Source: Firmicutes bacterium HGW-Firmicutes-2
Lineage (GTDB): Bacteria > Bacillota > Clostridia > Lachnospirales > Vallitaleaceae
Assembly (NCBI GenBank): GCA_002841495.1
Contig: PGZV01000005.1
Coordinates: 161,212-225,211 of the forward strand
Direction: 5' to 3'
DNA length: 64,000 bases
Shown: piece by piece, positions 8,619 through 16,891 of the stretch
Layout of the letters: each line of letters begins with the position of its first letter
How positions within the stretch are numbered: the first letter of the stretch is position 1
Made by a program: the position numbers and the translations under genes
Notes under the pieces: generated by a model
Told to the model about the DNA's origin: nothing
Databases searched by the model: none
The model's input: the letters and a program-made list of their open reading frames with translations, nothing else

Positions 8619-8736
8619 GGAAAGTCATACTTTAGTATTTGGCCTTGAAAAGTGGCAGAATACATCAATGACCTTTCCTTTCGAACCGTTCAGAAATATG
8701 AGCAAAGCTCATAACGAGGCGTAGCTTCTTTGTTGT
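8619..8736. repeat. dispersed intergenic repeat, copy A
   Basis: About 118 bp nearly identical (roughly 85% by eye) to 38359-38477 in the same orientation. It contains a perfect hairpin ATGAGC-AAA-GCTCAT at 8698-8712. Like copy B it starts directly after the T-tract of an intrinsic terminator. In the 8571-8883 gap the remaining bases, 8737-8883, hold nothing I recognise. Confidence 0.85.
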
Positions 8737-8883
8737 TATGGGTTTAATTCACCTTATGGTGGTATAAGCCAATCGTTAAAATTTTTTTATAAATTACGAT
8801 TTCCCTTTATCTATAGGACATCCAATGTTAAAATAGAATCAATATCAATTGAAATCTAATGAATAAACTGTGAGGAGGCTGTT

Positions 8884-9384
8884 ATGTTCGATATATCATC
8901 TATACAATCAAATGATTTAGAAAGTTTTTACACCGGCATCAACGATTTTGTAGATGGCCTTTTTTATGAAGAAAGAGATGCATTGGCTAACATGAGCAAT
9001 CTAGCCTCTTTGCTATATCATACACTTAGTGATGTTAACTGGGTGGGTTACTATCTTTTCAAGTCAGGTGAATTGGTCCTCGGTCCATTTCAGGGAAAGC
9101 CGGCTTGTATAAGAATCAGTATAGGGAAAGGTGTTTGCGGAACAGCTGCAATGAAGCGAGAAACCCTTAGAATTCCTGATGTACATCAATTTGAAGGTCA
9201 TATTGCATGTGACGGGGATACCAATGCTGAATTGGTCATCCCCATGATTAAGAAGGGTGTTTTACTCGGTGTGCTTGACCTTGACAGCACACTTAAGGAT
9301 CGTTTCAGTGAAGAAGATCAAAAAGCACTGGAGTACATTGTAGACAAACTATTAGAAGCGAGTGAGTTTGATAAAACAATATAG
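8884..9384 (+). CDS. msrC: free methionine-(R)-sulfoxide reductase, GAF-domain type
   Basis: Cytoplasmic 166-aa GAF-fold enzyme that reduces free methionine-R-sulfoxide with thioredoxin-type electrons. The three catalytic/resolving cysteines are Cys75, Cys85 and Cys109. Their spacing (10 and 24) equals that of the E. coli fRMsr cysteines, as I recall them. NWVGYY and GVLDLDS, typical of the family, are present. GAGGAGG precedes the ATG. It lies 18 bp before the M16 peptidase gene and may be co-transcribed with it. In an anaerobe this is an oxidative-damage repair function. Confidence 0.92.
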   Translation: MFDISSIQSNDLESFYTGINDFVDGLFYEERDALANMSNLASLLYHTLSDVNWVGYYLFKSGELVLGPFQGKPACIRISIGKGVCGTAAMKRETLRIPDVHQFEGHIACDGDTNAELVIPMIKKGVLLGVLDLDSTLKDRFSEEDQKALEYIVDKLLEASEFDKTI

Positions 9385-9402
9385 ATAACAAGGAGGTAAC
9401 AT

Positions 9403-12309
9403 ATGGAATACAGAAATTATAAAATAATAAAAGAAGAAAGAATTGAGGCATTAAACGGCCTTGGTCTATTACTTGAACATGAAAAAAGTGGTGCTAGAAT
9501 TATGGTGATAAAAAATGATGATGAAAATAAAACCTTCAACATCATTTTTAGAACGCCACCAAAGGATGATACAGGTTTACCACATATCCTAGAACACTCT
9601 GTTCTATGTGGTTCAAGGAAATATCCAGTCAAAGACCCTTTTGTCGAATTGGCTAAAGGCTCACTGAATACCTTTCTAAATGCTATGACATACCCGGATA
9701 AAACCATGTATCCTGTTGCCAGTTGCAACAATCAGGATTTTAGAAACCTTATGGATGTTTATATGGACGCTGTGCTTTATCCTAATATCTATAAAGATCC
9801 TCGCATTTTGCAACAAGAAGGCTGGCACTATGAACTTGAAGACTTGGAAGGTGACATGACCTATAACGGTGTTGTCTATAATGAAATGAAAGGTGCTTCT
9901 TCTAATCCGGAACAGGTATTATTTAGGCAGATACAAACCGCGCTTTTTCCGAACCATCCTTATGGTTATGACTCAGGTGGTGAACCGGATGCCATCACGG
10001 ATTTAACGCAGGAACAGTTTGTGGATTTCCATAAAACCTATTATCATCCGAGTAACAGTTATATTTTCCTATATGGTGATTTGGATGTTGTTGAACAGTT
10101 AACGTGGTTGGACGATGCTTATCTAAATGATTTTGAGAAAATCAAGGTAGACTCTGAATTGGTCAGAGTTGAGCCCTTTAAAACTAGAAATCACGTAACC
10201 AAATCTTATGCAGTCGGACAAGAAACCAATACGGATAACAAAGCCTATTTAAGTTACAATGTTGCCTTTGACAAACCGGGGAGCCAGTATGAACATCTTG
10301 GGTTAGAAGTGATGGAATATCTTCTATTAGACGCACCGGGAGCACCTCTTAAAGAAGCCTTACTAAAACTGAACATTGCAGAAGATATTTTTGGTAGTTA
10401 TGATAGTGGCCTTAGACAACCAACCTTTAGTATTATTGCAAAAAATACCAGCATTGAAAACGAGGCGCTTTTTGTGGAGACCATTGAAAGTGTACTTGGA
10501 AAGATAGCTCTGGAAGGGTTTTCAAAACGGAAAATAGAAGCCGCTATTAATTATTTTGAATTCAAAGTGCGAGAAGCAGACTTCGGACAATATCCTAAAG
10601 GGGTTATTTATTCTATAAAAGCTCTGGATACATGGTTGTATGATGGGGATCCTTTTGAAAACTTTGCTTATGATGAAGCCTTTAGACAGCTTAGAGAAAG
10701 CGTAGAGAATGGAAGTTTTATAAGTCTGATATCTACTTATTTATTGGACAATCCCCATACGGCCTTACTGAGGCTTATTCCGGATGCTCAGATGCTGGCA
10801 AAAAAAGAAAAGCAGCTTAAGGAAAAGCTCAATCAATATGGAAGTACTCTTACAAAAGAAGACAAGCTAGCCTTAATTGAAGGGACGAAAGCGCTTAAAA
10901 AGCATCAAGCAGAACCTAATGCTAGGGAAGACTTAGAGAAAATTCCATTATTAGATTTAGTAGATATTAAAAAAGAAGCGACACCCATACAGTATGAAGT
11001 GTTTAAAGAGGAAGGACATGAATGGATTCTTCATAAGACGTTCACCAATAATATTGTTTATATGCGCTTGTTGTTCGACTTTTCGCCACTAACTTTTGAA
11101 GAGTTACCTTATGTCAGCTTACTTACAAGACTTTTGATGCGTATGGATACAAAACAACATACGTATTCTGAACTGTCGGATGAAATTAATATCCATACAG
11201 GTGGTATTAATGCAGATACGAGTGTGTATGGCATGAACAATGAACCGGACACATGTCAGACCAAGTTTGAAGTGAAGTTCAAATGTTTAAGTGAAAAAAT
11301 GGATGAGACCCTTGCTTTGGTAAAAGAGGTGCTGACAGAATCTGTGTTTACAGATCTGGATCGATTAAAGGATTTGATCTTTGAAAATAAGTCCAGACTC
11401 AGTACATCATTAACAAGTGGTGGTCATACGGTTAGCATTAATCGTTGTTCAAGTTACTTTAATATCAGTGCATATTACAAAGAAGCTTTAGATGGTATTT
11501 CTTATTATGAATTTCTTGAAAAGGTTGTTTCTGAAAATCTATTTGAGGAAGTCTCAAATAAACTAAATGAAGTTCTAGATAAAATAACTCATAGAGAAAA
11601 CCTACATATATTGGTGAATACAGAAGAAAGATATATGGTACCTGCGAAAGAAAAGCTTTTAGAATTGATCACAGTATTTCCTGAAAAAGCCATAACTTAT
11701 GAAGAGAGCACGCCAATAACTTTCGAAGTATTAAACGAAGGTTTTAAAACAGCCAGCAAGGTTCAATATTGTGCTTTGGCCGGTGACTATGTAAAAGAGG
11801 GTTATTTATACAATGGCCATATGAAGGTTTTGCAAACCATTATGAGCTTGGATTATATGTGGAAAGAAGTCAGGGTAAAAGGTGGGGCTTATGGAGGATT
11901 TGCCGGTTTCAGAAGGAACGGTCAGTTTTTTCTAGGCTCCTATAGAGATCCCAATCTAAGCAAAACCTATGAGATCTATAAAGCTTTACCGGACTATATA
12001 AAGAACTTGAAGTTAGATGACAGAGAACTTTTAAAATATATTATCGGCACCATGAGCAATGTGGATGTACCACTTACGCCACAAATGAAGGGTGAACGAG
12101 CTTTGGGACTGTATTTGTCAAATGTTTCCAAAGAAGATGAACAGAGAGAACGAGATGAAATTCTGTCTACAACTCAAGATGATTTAACGGCACTTGGACA
12201 ATTAGTAGAAGCTGTCATAAGGCAAGATTTCTTCTGTGTTATTGGAAACGAAAGTGTGATTGAAGAAGGAAAAGACCTATTTGTAACAGTTAAGACATTG
12301 AATCAGTAA
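9403..12309 (+). CDS. M16C zinc metallopeptidase (insulinase/presequence-protease family)
   Basis: Large 968-aa two-halved peptidase of the PreP/insulysin group that degrades peptides inside a closed chamber. The inverted zinc motif HILEH is at 61-65, and the downstream Glu161 in NEMKG is the expected third ligand. The second half contains the substrate-side domain with GGAYGG and a RDPN motif, as in M16C. No signal peptide is seen, so it is predicted cytoplasmic. A good AGGAGG precedes the ATG. Its neighbours are fRMsr upstream and an M29-like peptidase 48 bp downstream, which suggests a peptide-turnover transcription unit. Confidence 0.92.
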   Translation: MEYRNYKIIKEERIEALNGLGLLLEHEKSGARIMVIKNDDENKTFNIIFRTPPKDDTGLPHILEHSVLCGSRKYPVKDPFVELAKGSLNTFLNAMTYPDKTMYPVASCNNQDFRNLMDVYMDAVLYPNIYKDPRILQQEGWHYELEDLEGDMTYNGVVYNEMKGASSNPEQVLFRQIQTALFPNHPYGYDSGGEPDAITDLTQEQFVDFHKTYYHPSNSYIFLYGDLDVVEQLTWLDDAYLNDFEKIKVDSELVRVEPFKTRNHVTKSYAVGQETNTDNKAYLSYNVAFDKPGSQYEHLGLEVMEYLLLDAPGAPLKEALLKLNIAEDIFGSYDSGLRQPTFSIIAKNTSIENEALFVETIESVLGKIALEGFSKRKIEAAINYFEFKVREADFGQYPKGVIYSIKALDTWLYDGDPFENFAYDEAFRQLRESVENGSFISLISTYLLDNPHTALLRLIPDAQMLAKKEKQLKEKLNQYGSTLTKEDKLALIEGTKALKKHQAEPNAREDLEKIPLLDLVDIKKEATPIQYEVFKEEGHEWILHKTFTNNIVYMRLLFDFSPLTFEELPYVSLLTRLLMRMDTKQHTYSELSDEINIHTGGINADTSVYGMNNEPDTCQTKFEVKFKCLSEKMDETLALVKEVLTESVFTDLDRLKDLIFENKSRLSTSLTSGGHTVSINRCSSYFNISAYYKEALDGISYYEFLEKVVSENLFEEVSNKLNEVLDKITHRENLHILVNTEERYMVPAKEKLLELITVFPEKAITYEESTPITFEVLNEGFKTASKVQYCALAGDYVKEGYLYNGHMKVLQTIMSLDYMWKEVRVKGGAYGGFAGFRRNGQFFLGSYRDPNLSKTYEIYKALPDYIKNLKLDDRELLKYIIGTMSNVDVPLTPQMKGERALGLYLSNVSKEDEQRERDEILSTTQDDLTALGQLVEAVIRQDFFCVIGNESVIEEGKDLFVTVKTLNQ

Positions 12310-12357
12310 AGAGAATGTAGAAGACAACAGAGTTAGGTATATAGAAAGTGAGCAGAT

Positions 12358-14433
12358 ATGAGACCGACAAATGCAGTATACACGGCCTCCAACAAAGTGG
12401 CCAATGAACGGTATGAGATTTCAAAAAAAGCAATAGCAAATCGTCTCATTGATATAGGGCGGCAGAGAACCAAGAACCACTACCATCGATATTTCAAGAA
12501 TGTCGGTAGTTTTATGATGGCCATGATGGCTCATAATGAAGCCATCAAAAAACCTTCATTTTTTGAAGAAAAAGATTTTGATACTTTACTTTTGATCAAT
12601 CATGATCTTTATGCGGATATTATAGGCAATAACTATGCTTCTAGCTTTGTGAATCCCACATATGCCTGTGATGCTTTTGGTATGGATATGGGAAGGTTAT
12701 TGTCTGGATTTAATTATATAATCCGCCAATTTGTAGGTCTTGCTTATGAGGACCGTCATTATGACATGATGGTTTATAATGAACTCTTTTTATTACTTTA
12801 TGAGCATATTCTGATTAAAAACGAGAGAGATATTAAAGTATTGGGTTCTATAATAAGAAATAAGTTGTTAGAACACGCAAGAATACTTGAAGAACATCAT
12901 TGGATTAGACTCATATCACCGGAATTTGATACCTACAGCCAGATTGTAACGGATTTCGACCATGAAGACTTGAGGTATCTCTTTAGATATGGCATGTATG
13001 TGGGTACCAATGAAATTGAGAGTGCTAAGCTAATTTTATCCATGGATAAAGACAAGATTGTGCACATAGCAAATACTTTTTCAGAGGCCTTTAAACGTGG
13101 TTATAAAAGGGAGAGAAAGGTACTGGATCACAAGAAAAGCATACTTTTGACCTATCATCTTGGATTTGAAAGAATTATAAAAAGGGCTTGTGACAATTTT
13201 AGGAAGCTAGGTCTTGAACCGATTGTACATTATGAACTTAAGGGTGCACAAAGACCTAGACTGTGTAACACCAAACCAAACGAACAAATGGAATATGATC
13301 ACAGATTCAGCAACGCCATTTATCTGGACGCGGCATATTTAGACGCAATGTATCATATTAAAAAAGATATCTTTGAAAAATATAAGGAAGAAGCTAGGGT
13401 ATATGCAGGGTTAGCCCTGATGGAAGTTTTTGGCAATCTCCCTTTTGAACCTAAAAATCATGAAGCCAATATGTCCTATGATAAAGAAATGACAGAACTT
13501 GTTAGTAAGCACACGGTATCGGTTAAAAATCTACAGGGTCAGTATTTACCGGGTTCATCCTATAGTTTTACTATTAATGACTATCCGGTACCAAGTATAG
13601 GTCAGGATTATAAAGCTATATTTGATGCAACCATAAAAGTTAATACCTTAGATCAAAAAATGTATGAGGATATACAGCAGAAAATCATTGATGCTCTAGA
13701 TCAGACAGAGTATGTGGTGGTCAAAGGAGCAAATCAGAACATAACAGATATAAAGGTTCAGCTTATGCCTTTAGCAGACCCGAGTACACAGACAAAGTTT
13801 GACAACTGTACAGCTGATGTGAATGTACCCGTGGGAGAAGTCTATACAACACCTGTATTGTCAGGCACTGAAGGATTACTCCATATTAAGGACATTTTTT
13901 TGACTGGACTTAGGTATAAAGATCTGAAATTATGGTTTGAAGAGGGCCTGGTGGTTAAATATACATGTAAGAATTTCGAAACGGAACAAGAAAATCTTAA
14001 ATATATTGAAGAGACTTTACTTTACCCACACACAACGTTACCACTGGGTGAGTTTGCCATTGGTACCAATACAGTCGCTTATATGATGGCCAAAAAATAT
14101 AATATTCATGCTTTATTGCCGATCTTAATCGGCGAAAAGACAGGACCTCACTTTGCTATTGGTGACACCTGTTTTGTATGGGGTGAAGAACAACAAATCT
14201 ACAACCCGGATGGTAAAGAGATGATTGCAAGAGAAAATGAAAAAACGAAGTTGAGAATGTCAAAACCGGAGGATGCTTACACCTATTGCCATACGGATAT
14301 AACCATACCTTATGATGAGTTGGATACAATTATTGGCTATGATCATGCTGGCAATGCTTATACGATTATTGAAGGTGGCCGTTTCGCACTTCATGGTACA
14401 GAAGCGCTTAATCAACCTTTTGATGACAAGTAA
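12358..14433 (+). CDS. M29-like (AmpS/aminopeptidase T-type) metallopeptidase with long N-terminal extension
   Basis: A 691-aa protein. The C-terminal region carries LGEFAIGTN (about 562-570) and IGEKTGPHFAIGD (about 591-603), which resemble the metal-ligand motifs of peptidase family M29. The first 350-400 residues look helical and have no motif I recognise; the canonical enzyme is only about 400 aa. I infer a leucyl-aminopeptidase-like function. Some usual His/Asp ligands near the C-terminus are hard to place, so activity is uncertain. The RBS (AAAGTGAG) is weak. It is probably in an operon with the M16C peptidase and the anchored protein that follows. Confidence 0.65.
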   Translation: MRPTNAVYTASNKVANERYEISKKAIANRLIDIGRQRTKNHYHRYFKNVGSFMMAMMAHNEAIKKPSFFEEKDFDTLLLINHDLYADIIGNNYASSFVNPTYACDAFGMDMGRLLSGFNYIIRQFVGLAYEDRHYDMMVYNELFLLLYEHILIKNERDIKVLGSIIRNKLLEHARILEEHHWIRLISPEFDTYSQIVTDFDHEDLRYLFRYGMYVGTNEIESAKLILSMDKDKIVHIANTFSEAFKRGYKRERKVLDHKKSILLTYHLGFERIIKRACDNFRKLGLEPIVHYELKGAQRPRLCNTKPNEQMEYDHRFSNAIYLDAAYLDAMYHIKKDIFEKYKEEARVYAGLALMEVFGNLPFEPKNHEANMSYDKEMTELVSKHTVSVKNLQGQYLPGSSYSFTINDYPVPSIGQDYKAIFDATIKVNTLDQKMYEDIQQKIIDALDQTEYVVVKGANQNITDIKVQLMPLADPSTQTKFDNCTADVNVPVGEVYTTPVLSGTEGLLHIKDIFLTGLRYKDLKLWFEEGLVVKYTCKNFETEQENLKYIEETLLYPHTTLPLGEFAIGTNTVAYMMAKKYNIHALLPILIGEKTGPHFAIGDTCFVWGEEQQIYNPDGKEMIARENEKTKLRMSKPEDAYTYCHTDITIPYDELDTIIGYDHAGNAYTIIEGGRFALHGTEALNQPFDDK

Positions 14434-14481
14434 AAGCGTATAAAAAATAGAACATATAAAATAGGTTTTATTGGAGGGACT

Positions 14482-15117
14482 ATGACTTGGAAAACGATGA
14501 ACAGATCGGAGAAAATGGAGCATATATGGGCGTATTACAAAGTGCACATTCTTTTTAGTGTAGCGCTTATCTTGATACTGAGTTCTCTGGTAAATAATTA
14601 TTGGTTAAACCCGGCACCTGACATTGTCATGGACATAACCATTAGAACAAAGAGTCATGATGTGGTCTATGCTAGAGAGTTAGAAGACAGATTGAACGAG
14701 CATGTCATGAATATTACAGCGAACGAGGTCCTGATGATAGAGTTCTTAGAGATTAACCCTGAGATGAACCCTACAACGACCATGACCAGTGAAGCAAGAT
14801 TCATGGGAAAATCATCGGTCAAGGCTTTAGACATCCTTATTATGGATGAAGAGAATAAGGCATTTCTTCTGGAGAACAAATTTTTTATGTCATTAGATGA
14901 GATGAGAGATGACCTAGAAGGTGCTGACTTAATAGAACGCTTAGCAGCACTTGGTGCAAAGGATATAGATGGAAAATTTCTGATGGCGTTGGATTTTTTT
15001 CCAAAGCTGCGCCCGTTAATACAAGATGAAAATGAAAACTACTATGTTGGTGTGTTTTCCTTAAGTAGTCATAAAGAAGATATTATTACAGTTTTAAACT
15101 ATCTATTAGAAGAGTAA
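14482..15117 (+). CDS. membrane-anchored protein, unknown function
   Basis: A 211-aa protein with a short cytoplasmic head (MEHIWAYYKVH), one transmembrane helix (about residues 23-42) and an extracytoplasmic domain of about 165 aa. The head-plus-single-helix layout (EK..H.W.YYK.HI) recurs in clostridial proteins of unknown role; I do not recognise the outer domain. TTGGAGGG precedes the ATG. It is the last gene before a strong terminator and probably ends the peptidase transcription unit. Function cannot be inferred. Confidence 0.8.
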   Translation: MTWKTMNRSEKMEHIWAYYKVHILFSVALILILSSLVNNYWLNPAPDIVMDITIRTKSHDVVYARELEDRLNEHVMNITANEVLMIEFLEINPEMNPTTTMTSEARFMGKSSVKALDILIMDEENKAFLLENKFFMSLDEMRDDLEGADLIERLAALGAKDIDGKFLMALDFFPKLRPLIQDENENYYVGVFSLSSHKEDIITVLNYLLEE

Positions 15118-15126
15118 GAAGTGTTG

Positions 15127-15171
15127 AGTAGCAGTAGCCGAAGATGAAAATCTAAGGTTGCTGTTTTTTTT
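15127..15171 (+). terminator. intrinsic terminator with conserved GAAA-capped loop, copy 1
   Basis: AGCAGTAGCC (15130-15139) pairs with GGTTGCTGTT (15156-15165), including G-U pairs, and is followed by a run of T. The 16-nt loop has an inner AGAT-GAAA-ATCT hairpin. Its last 13 bases, GATGAAAATCTAA, also occur in the thiT terminator at 33869-33910. Confidence 0.85.
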
Positions 15172-15255
15172 ATTTAGGTGAACACTTTTTCTATCTACAA
15201 AAACTAGCAAAAACTTCTAAAATATTAGAGACATCGTCCAATTATATAGAAATTA

Positions 15256-15284
15256 TTGACACTAGTATACTAGTGTGGTAATAT
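15256..15284 (+). promoter_or_regulatory. strong sigma-A promoter of the TRAP/sugar-acid operon
   Basis: TTGACA (15256-15261), 17-bp spacer, TAATAT (15279-15284), about 37 bp before dctP. A perfect palindrome fills the spacer. Confidence 0.8.
15259..15276. promoter_or_regulatory. perfect 18-bp palindromic operator inside the dctP promoter
   Basis: ACACTAGTATACTAGTGT reads the same on both strands and lies between the -35 and -10. A GTATAC centre is compatible with FadR-subfamily GntR operators, and a GntR/FCD gene lies in the same region (19895-20611), so it is the likely ligand-responsive repressor here. Confidence 0.7.
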
Positions 15285-15320
15285 ACTATTGTAACAAACA
15301 ATAAATAAGGAGGGTTCAAA

Positions 15321-16361
15321 ATGAAAAAACTAGCAACTCTATTCTTGGTCATTGTTATGACAATGGCTACAATGGTGGCATGTTCACCGAAAGAAACTAC
15401 CACGGTAACAGAAGGTGAAACACCTACTCAGGAGACACCAGTTGCTTCGGAGAATACTGAAAAATTTGTTTTAAAGGTTGGGACAGTAACATCAGAGACA
15501 GATCCGCTTTTTGAAGGGCTTAAAGTTTTTAAAGCAAATGTGGAAGAAAGAACAAATGGTGGTGTAACTGTCGAACTATACTCAGGTGCACAACTTGGCG
15601 CAGATGAAGATGTTTTAGAGCAAGCAATTGTTGGCGCTGGCGTTGGAATCATAACAGACCCAGGTAGAATGAGCAATTATGTAAAAGATTTCGGTATTCT
15701 AGGTGGCCCCTATCTTGCAGATGATTATGAAGGCGCCTTAGAATTAATGGGAACATCTGTTTATAAAGATTTGGCGGGCGAATTTGAAAGTCACGGCTTG
15801 AAAATATTATCTTTTAATTTCTTCCAAGGAAGTCGTCATCTTTATACCAAATCACCTGTTTCAAATCCTGAAGACTTAAAGGGACTTAGAATACGAAGTT
15901 CCGGTTCAGACATCGTAACCAAGTCACTTGAAGCAATGGGTGCAAATACAACAGTTCTTGCATGGTCAGAAGCTTATCAGGCATTACAACAAAGAGTTGT
16001 TGAAGGGGTTGAGGTTCATAACTCAGCAGCATATGGTTCAAGTATTTTTGAAGTAACGGATTATGTATCTTTAACAAGTCATTTTCAATTACTTACAGGT
16101 ATGGTAATTTCTAACGGATGGTTTGAAAAATTACCAGCAGAGTATCAAGCGATCTTAATGGAAGAAGCACAAACGGGTGGACAACATGCATCAGAAATCG
16201 TTTTGGAAAAAGATGCTGAATTTTTACAGCAATCTATTGATGGTGGTGTTGAATTAGTAGAAGTAGATACGGAAGCCTTTAAGCTAGCGGCTGAATCAGC
16301 TTATGATGCATTAGGTTATAGAGAATTAAAAGATGCAATCGACAAAGAATTAGGTAGATAA
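15321..16361 (+). CDS. dctP: TRAP transporter substrate-binding lipoprotein (DctP family)
   Basis: Periplasm-equivalent solute receptor for a tripartite, ion-driven carboxylate transporter, 346 aa. A signal peptide with lipobox MVAC gives lipidated Cys21, then a Thr/Glu-rich spacer and the DctP fold. The LKGLRIRSSGSD segment contains the Arg that normally holds the substrate carboxylate. GGAGGG precedes the ATG. It is first in an operon with dctQ, dctM, a YiaK-like reductase and a YiaL-like protein, which points to a sugar-acid ligand. It is controlled by the promoter/palindrome just upstream. Confidence 0.93.
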   Translation: MKKLATLFLVIVMTMATMVACSPKETTTVTEGETPTQETPVASENTEKFVLKVGTVTSETDPLFEGLKVFKANVEERTNGGVTVELYSGAQLGADEDVLEQAIVGAGVGIITDPGRMSNYVKDFGILGGPYLADDYEGALELMGTSVYKDLAGEFESHGLKILSFNFFQGSRHLYTKSPVSNPEDLKGLRIRSSGSDIVTKSLEAMGANTTVLAWSEAYQALQQRVVEGVEVHNSAAYGSSIFEVTDYVSLTSHFQLLTGMVISNGWFEKLPAEYQAILMEEAQTGGQHASEIVLEKDAEFLQQSIDGGVELVEVDTEAFKLAAESAYDALGYRELKDAIDKELGR

Positions 16362-16384
16362 TTTGTAATGGAGGTGTTGTTAGC

Positions 16385-16891
16385 ATGACTTTAAGACGAT
16401 TCGAAGGCATATTTACCGGTACAGGGCTTGCAGCACTCATAGTTCTCGTTTTTTCCGCCGCCACCTTAAGATGGTTCGGAATAGACATGTCATGGTCAAC
16501 AGATTTAGCACAACTTGTGTTTGCCTGGGTCTGCTTCATTGGAGCAGACCTGGCCATGAAACAGAAGCGTCATATGGGTGTTGAGATATTAACGGAGAGA
16601 CTTCCTGAACGGATTAGAAATGGTATTTATTTATTTAACAGCATACTGGTTTTAATGTTTTTAGTGTTTGTCGTTTACTATGGAATTAATCTATGTATTG
16701 TAAATGTTCAAAGAAGTTTTAACACTTTGCCTATTAGTTATTCATTTGTTACAGCAAGTGCTCCGGTTGGTGCTACATTAATGATTTTTACAACAGTTAG
16801 AAGAATTATTGAATATATCGGTAATTTTAGAAGTGGAGATTATTCAAACATTGCCGTTACCCATGGTGAAGAGGGAGGAGAAGTTATATGA
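16385..16891 (+). CDS. dctQ: TRAP transporter small membrane subunit (DctQ family)
   Basis: A 168-aa integral membrane protein with four predicted helices (about residues 13-33, 45-63, 82-104, 122-143). The W..D.AQ..F.W..F.GA pattern and an RH.G motif are typical of DctQ. It forms the membrane complex with DctM. GGAGGTG precedes the ATG at a slightly long spacing. Its stop overlaps the dctM start by four bases (ATGA), indicating translational coupling. Confidence 0.92.
   Translation: MTLRRFEGIFTGTGLAALIVLVFSAATLRWFGIDMSWSTDLAQLVFAWVCFIGADLAMKQKRHMGVEILTERLPERIRNGIYLFNSILVLMFLVFVVYYGINLCIVNVQRSFNTLPISYSFVTASAPVGATLMIFTTVRRIIEYIGNFRSGDYSNIAVTHGEEGGEVI

Noticed and set aside
8698-8727. Very short ORF (MSKAHNEA) within repeat copy A
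   Set aside because: Copy B reads on to a different length, there is no RBS, and the conserved feature is the DNA hairpin, not the frame.
9403-15117. A protease-based defence or toxin system formed by the M16C, M29-like and anchored proteins
   Set aside because: No toxin, immunity, effector or mobile-element marks are present; general peptide turnover explains the genes better.
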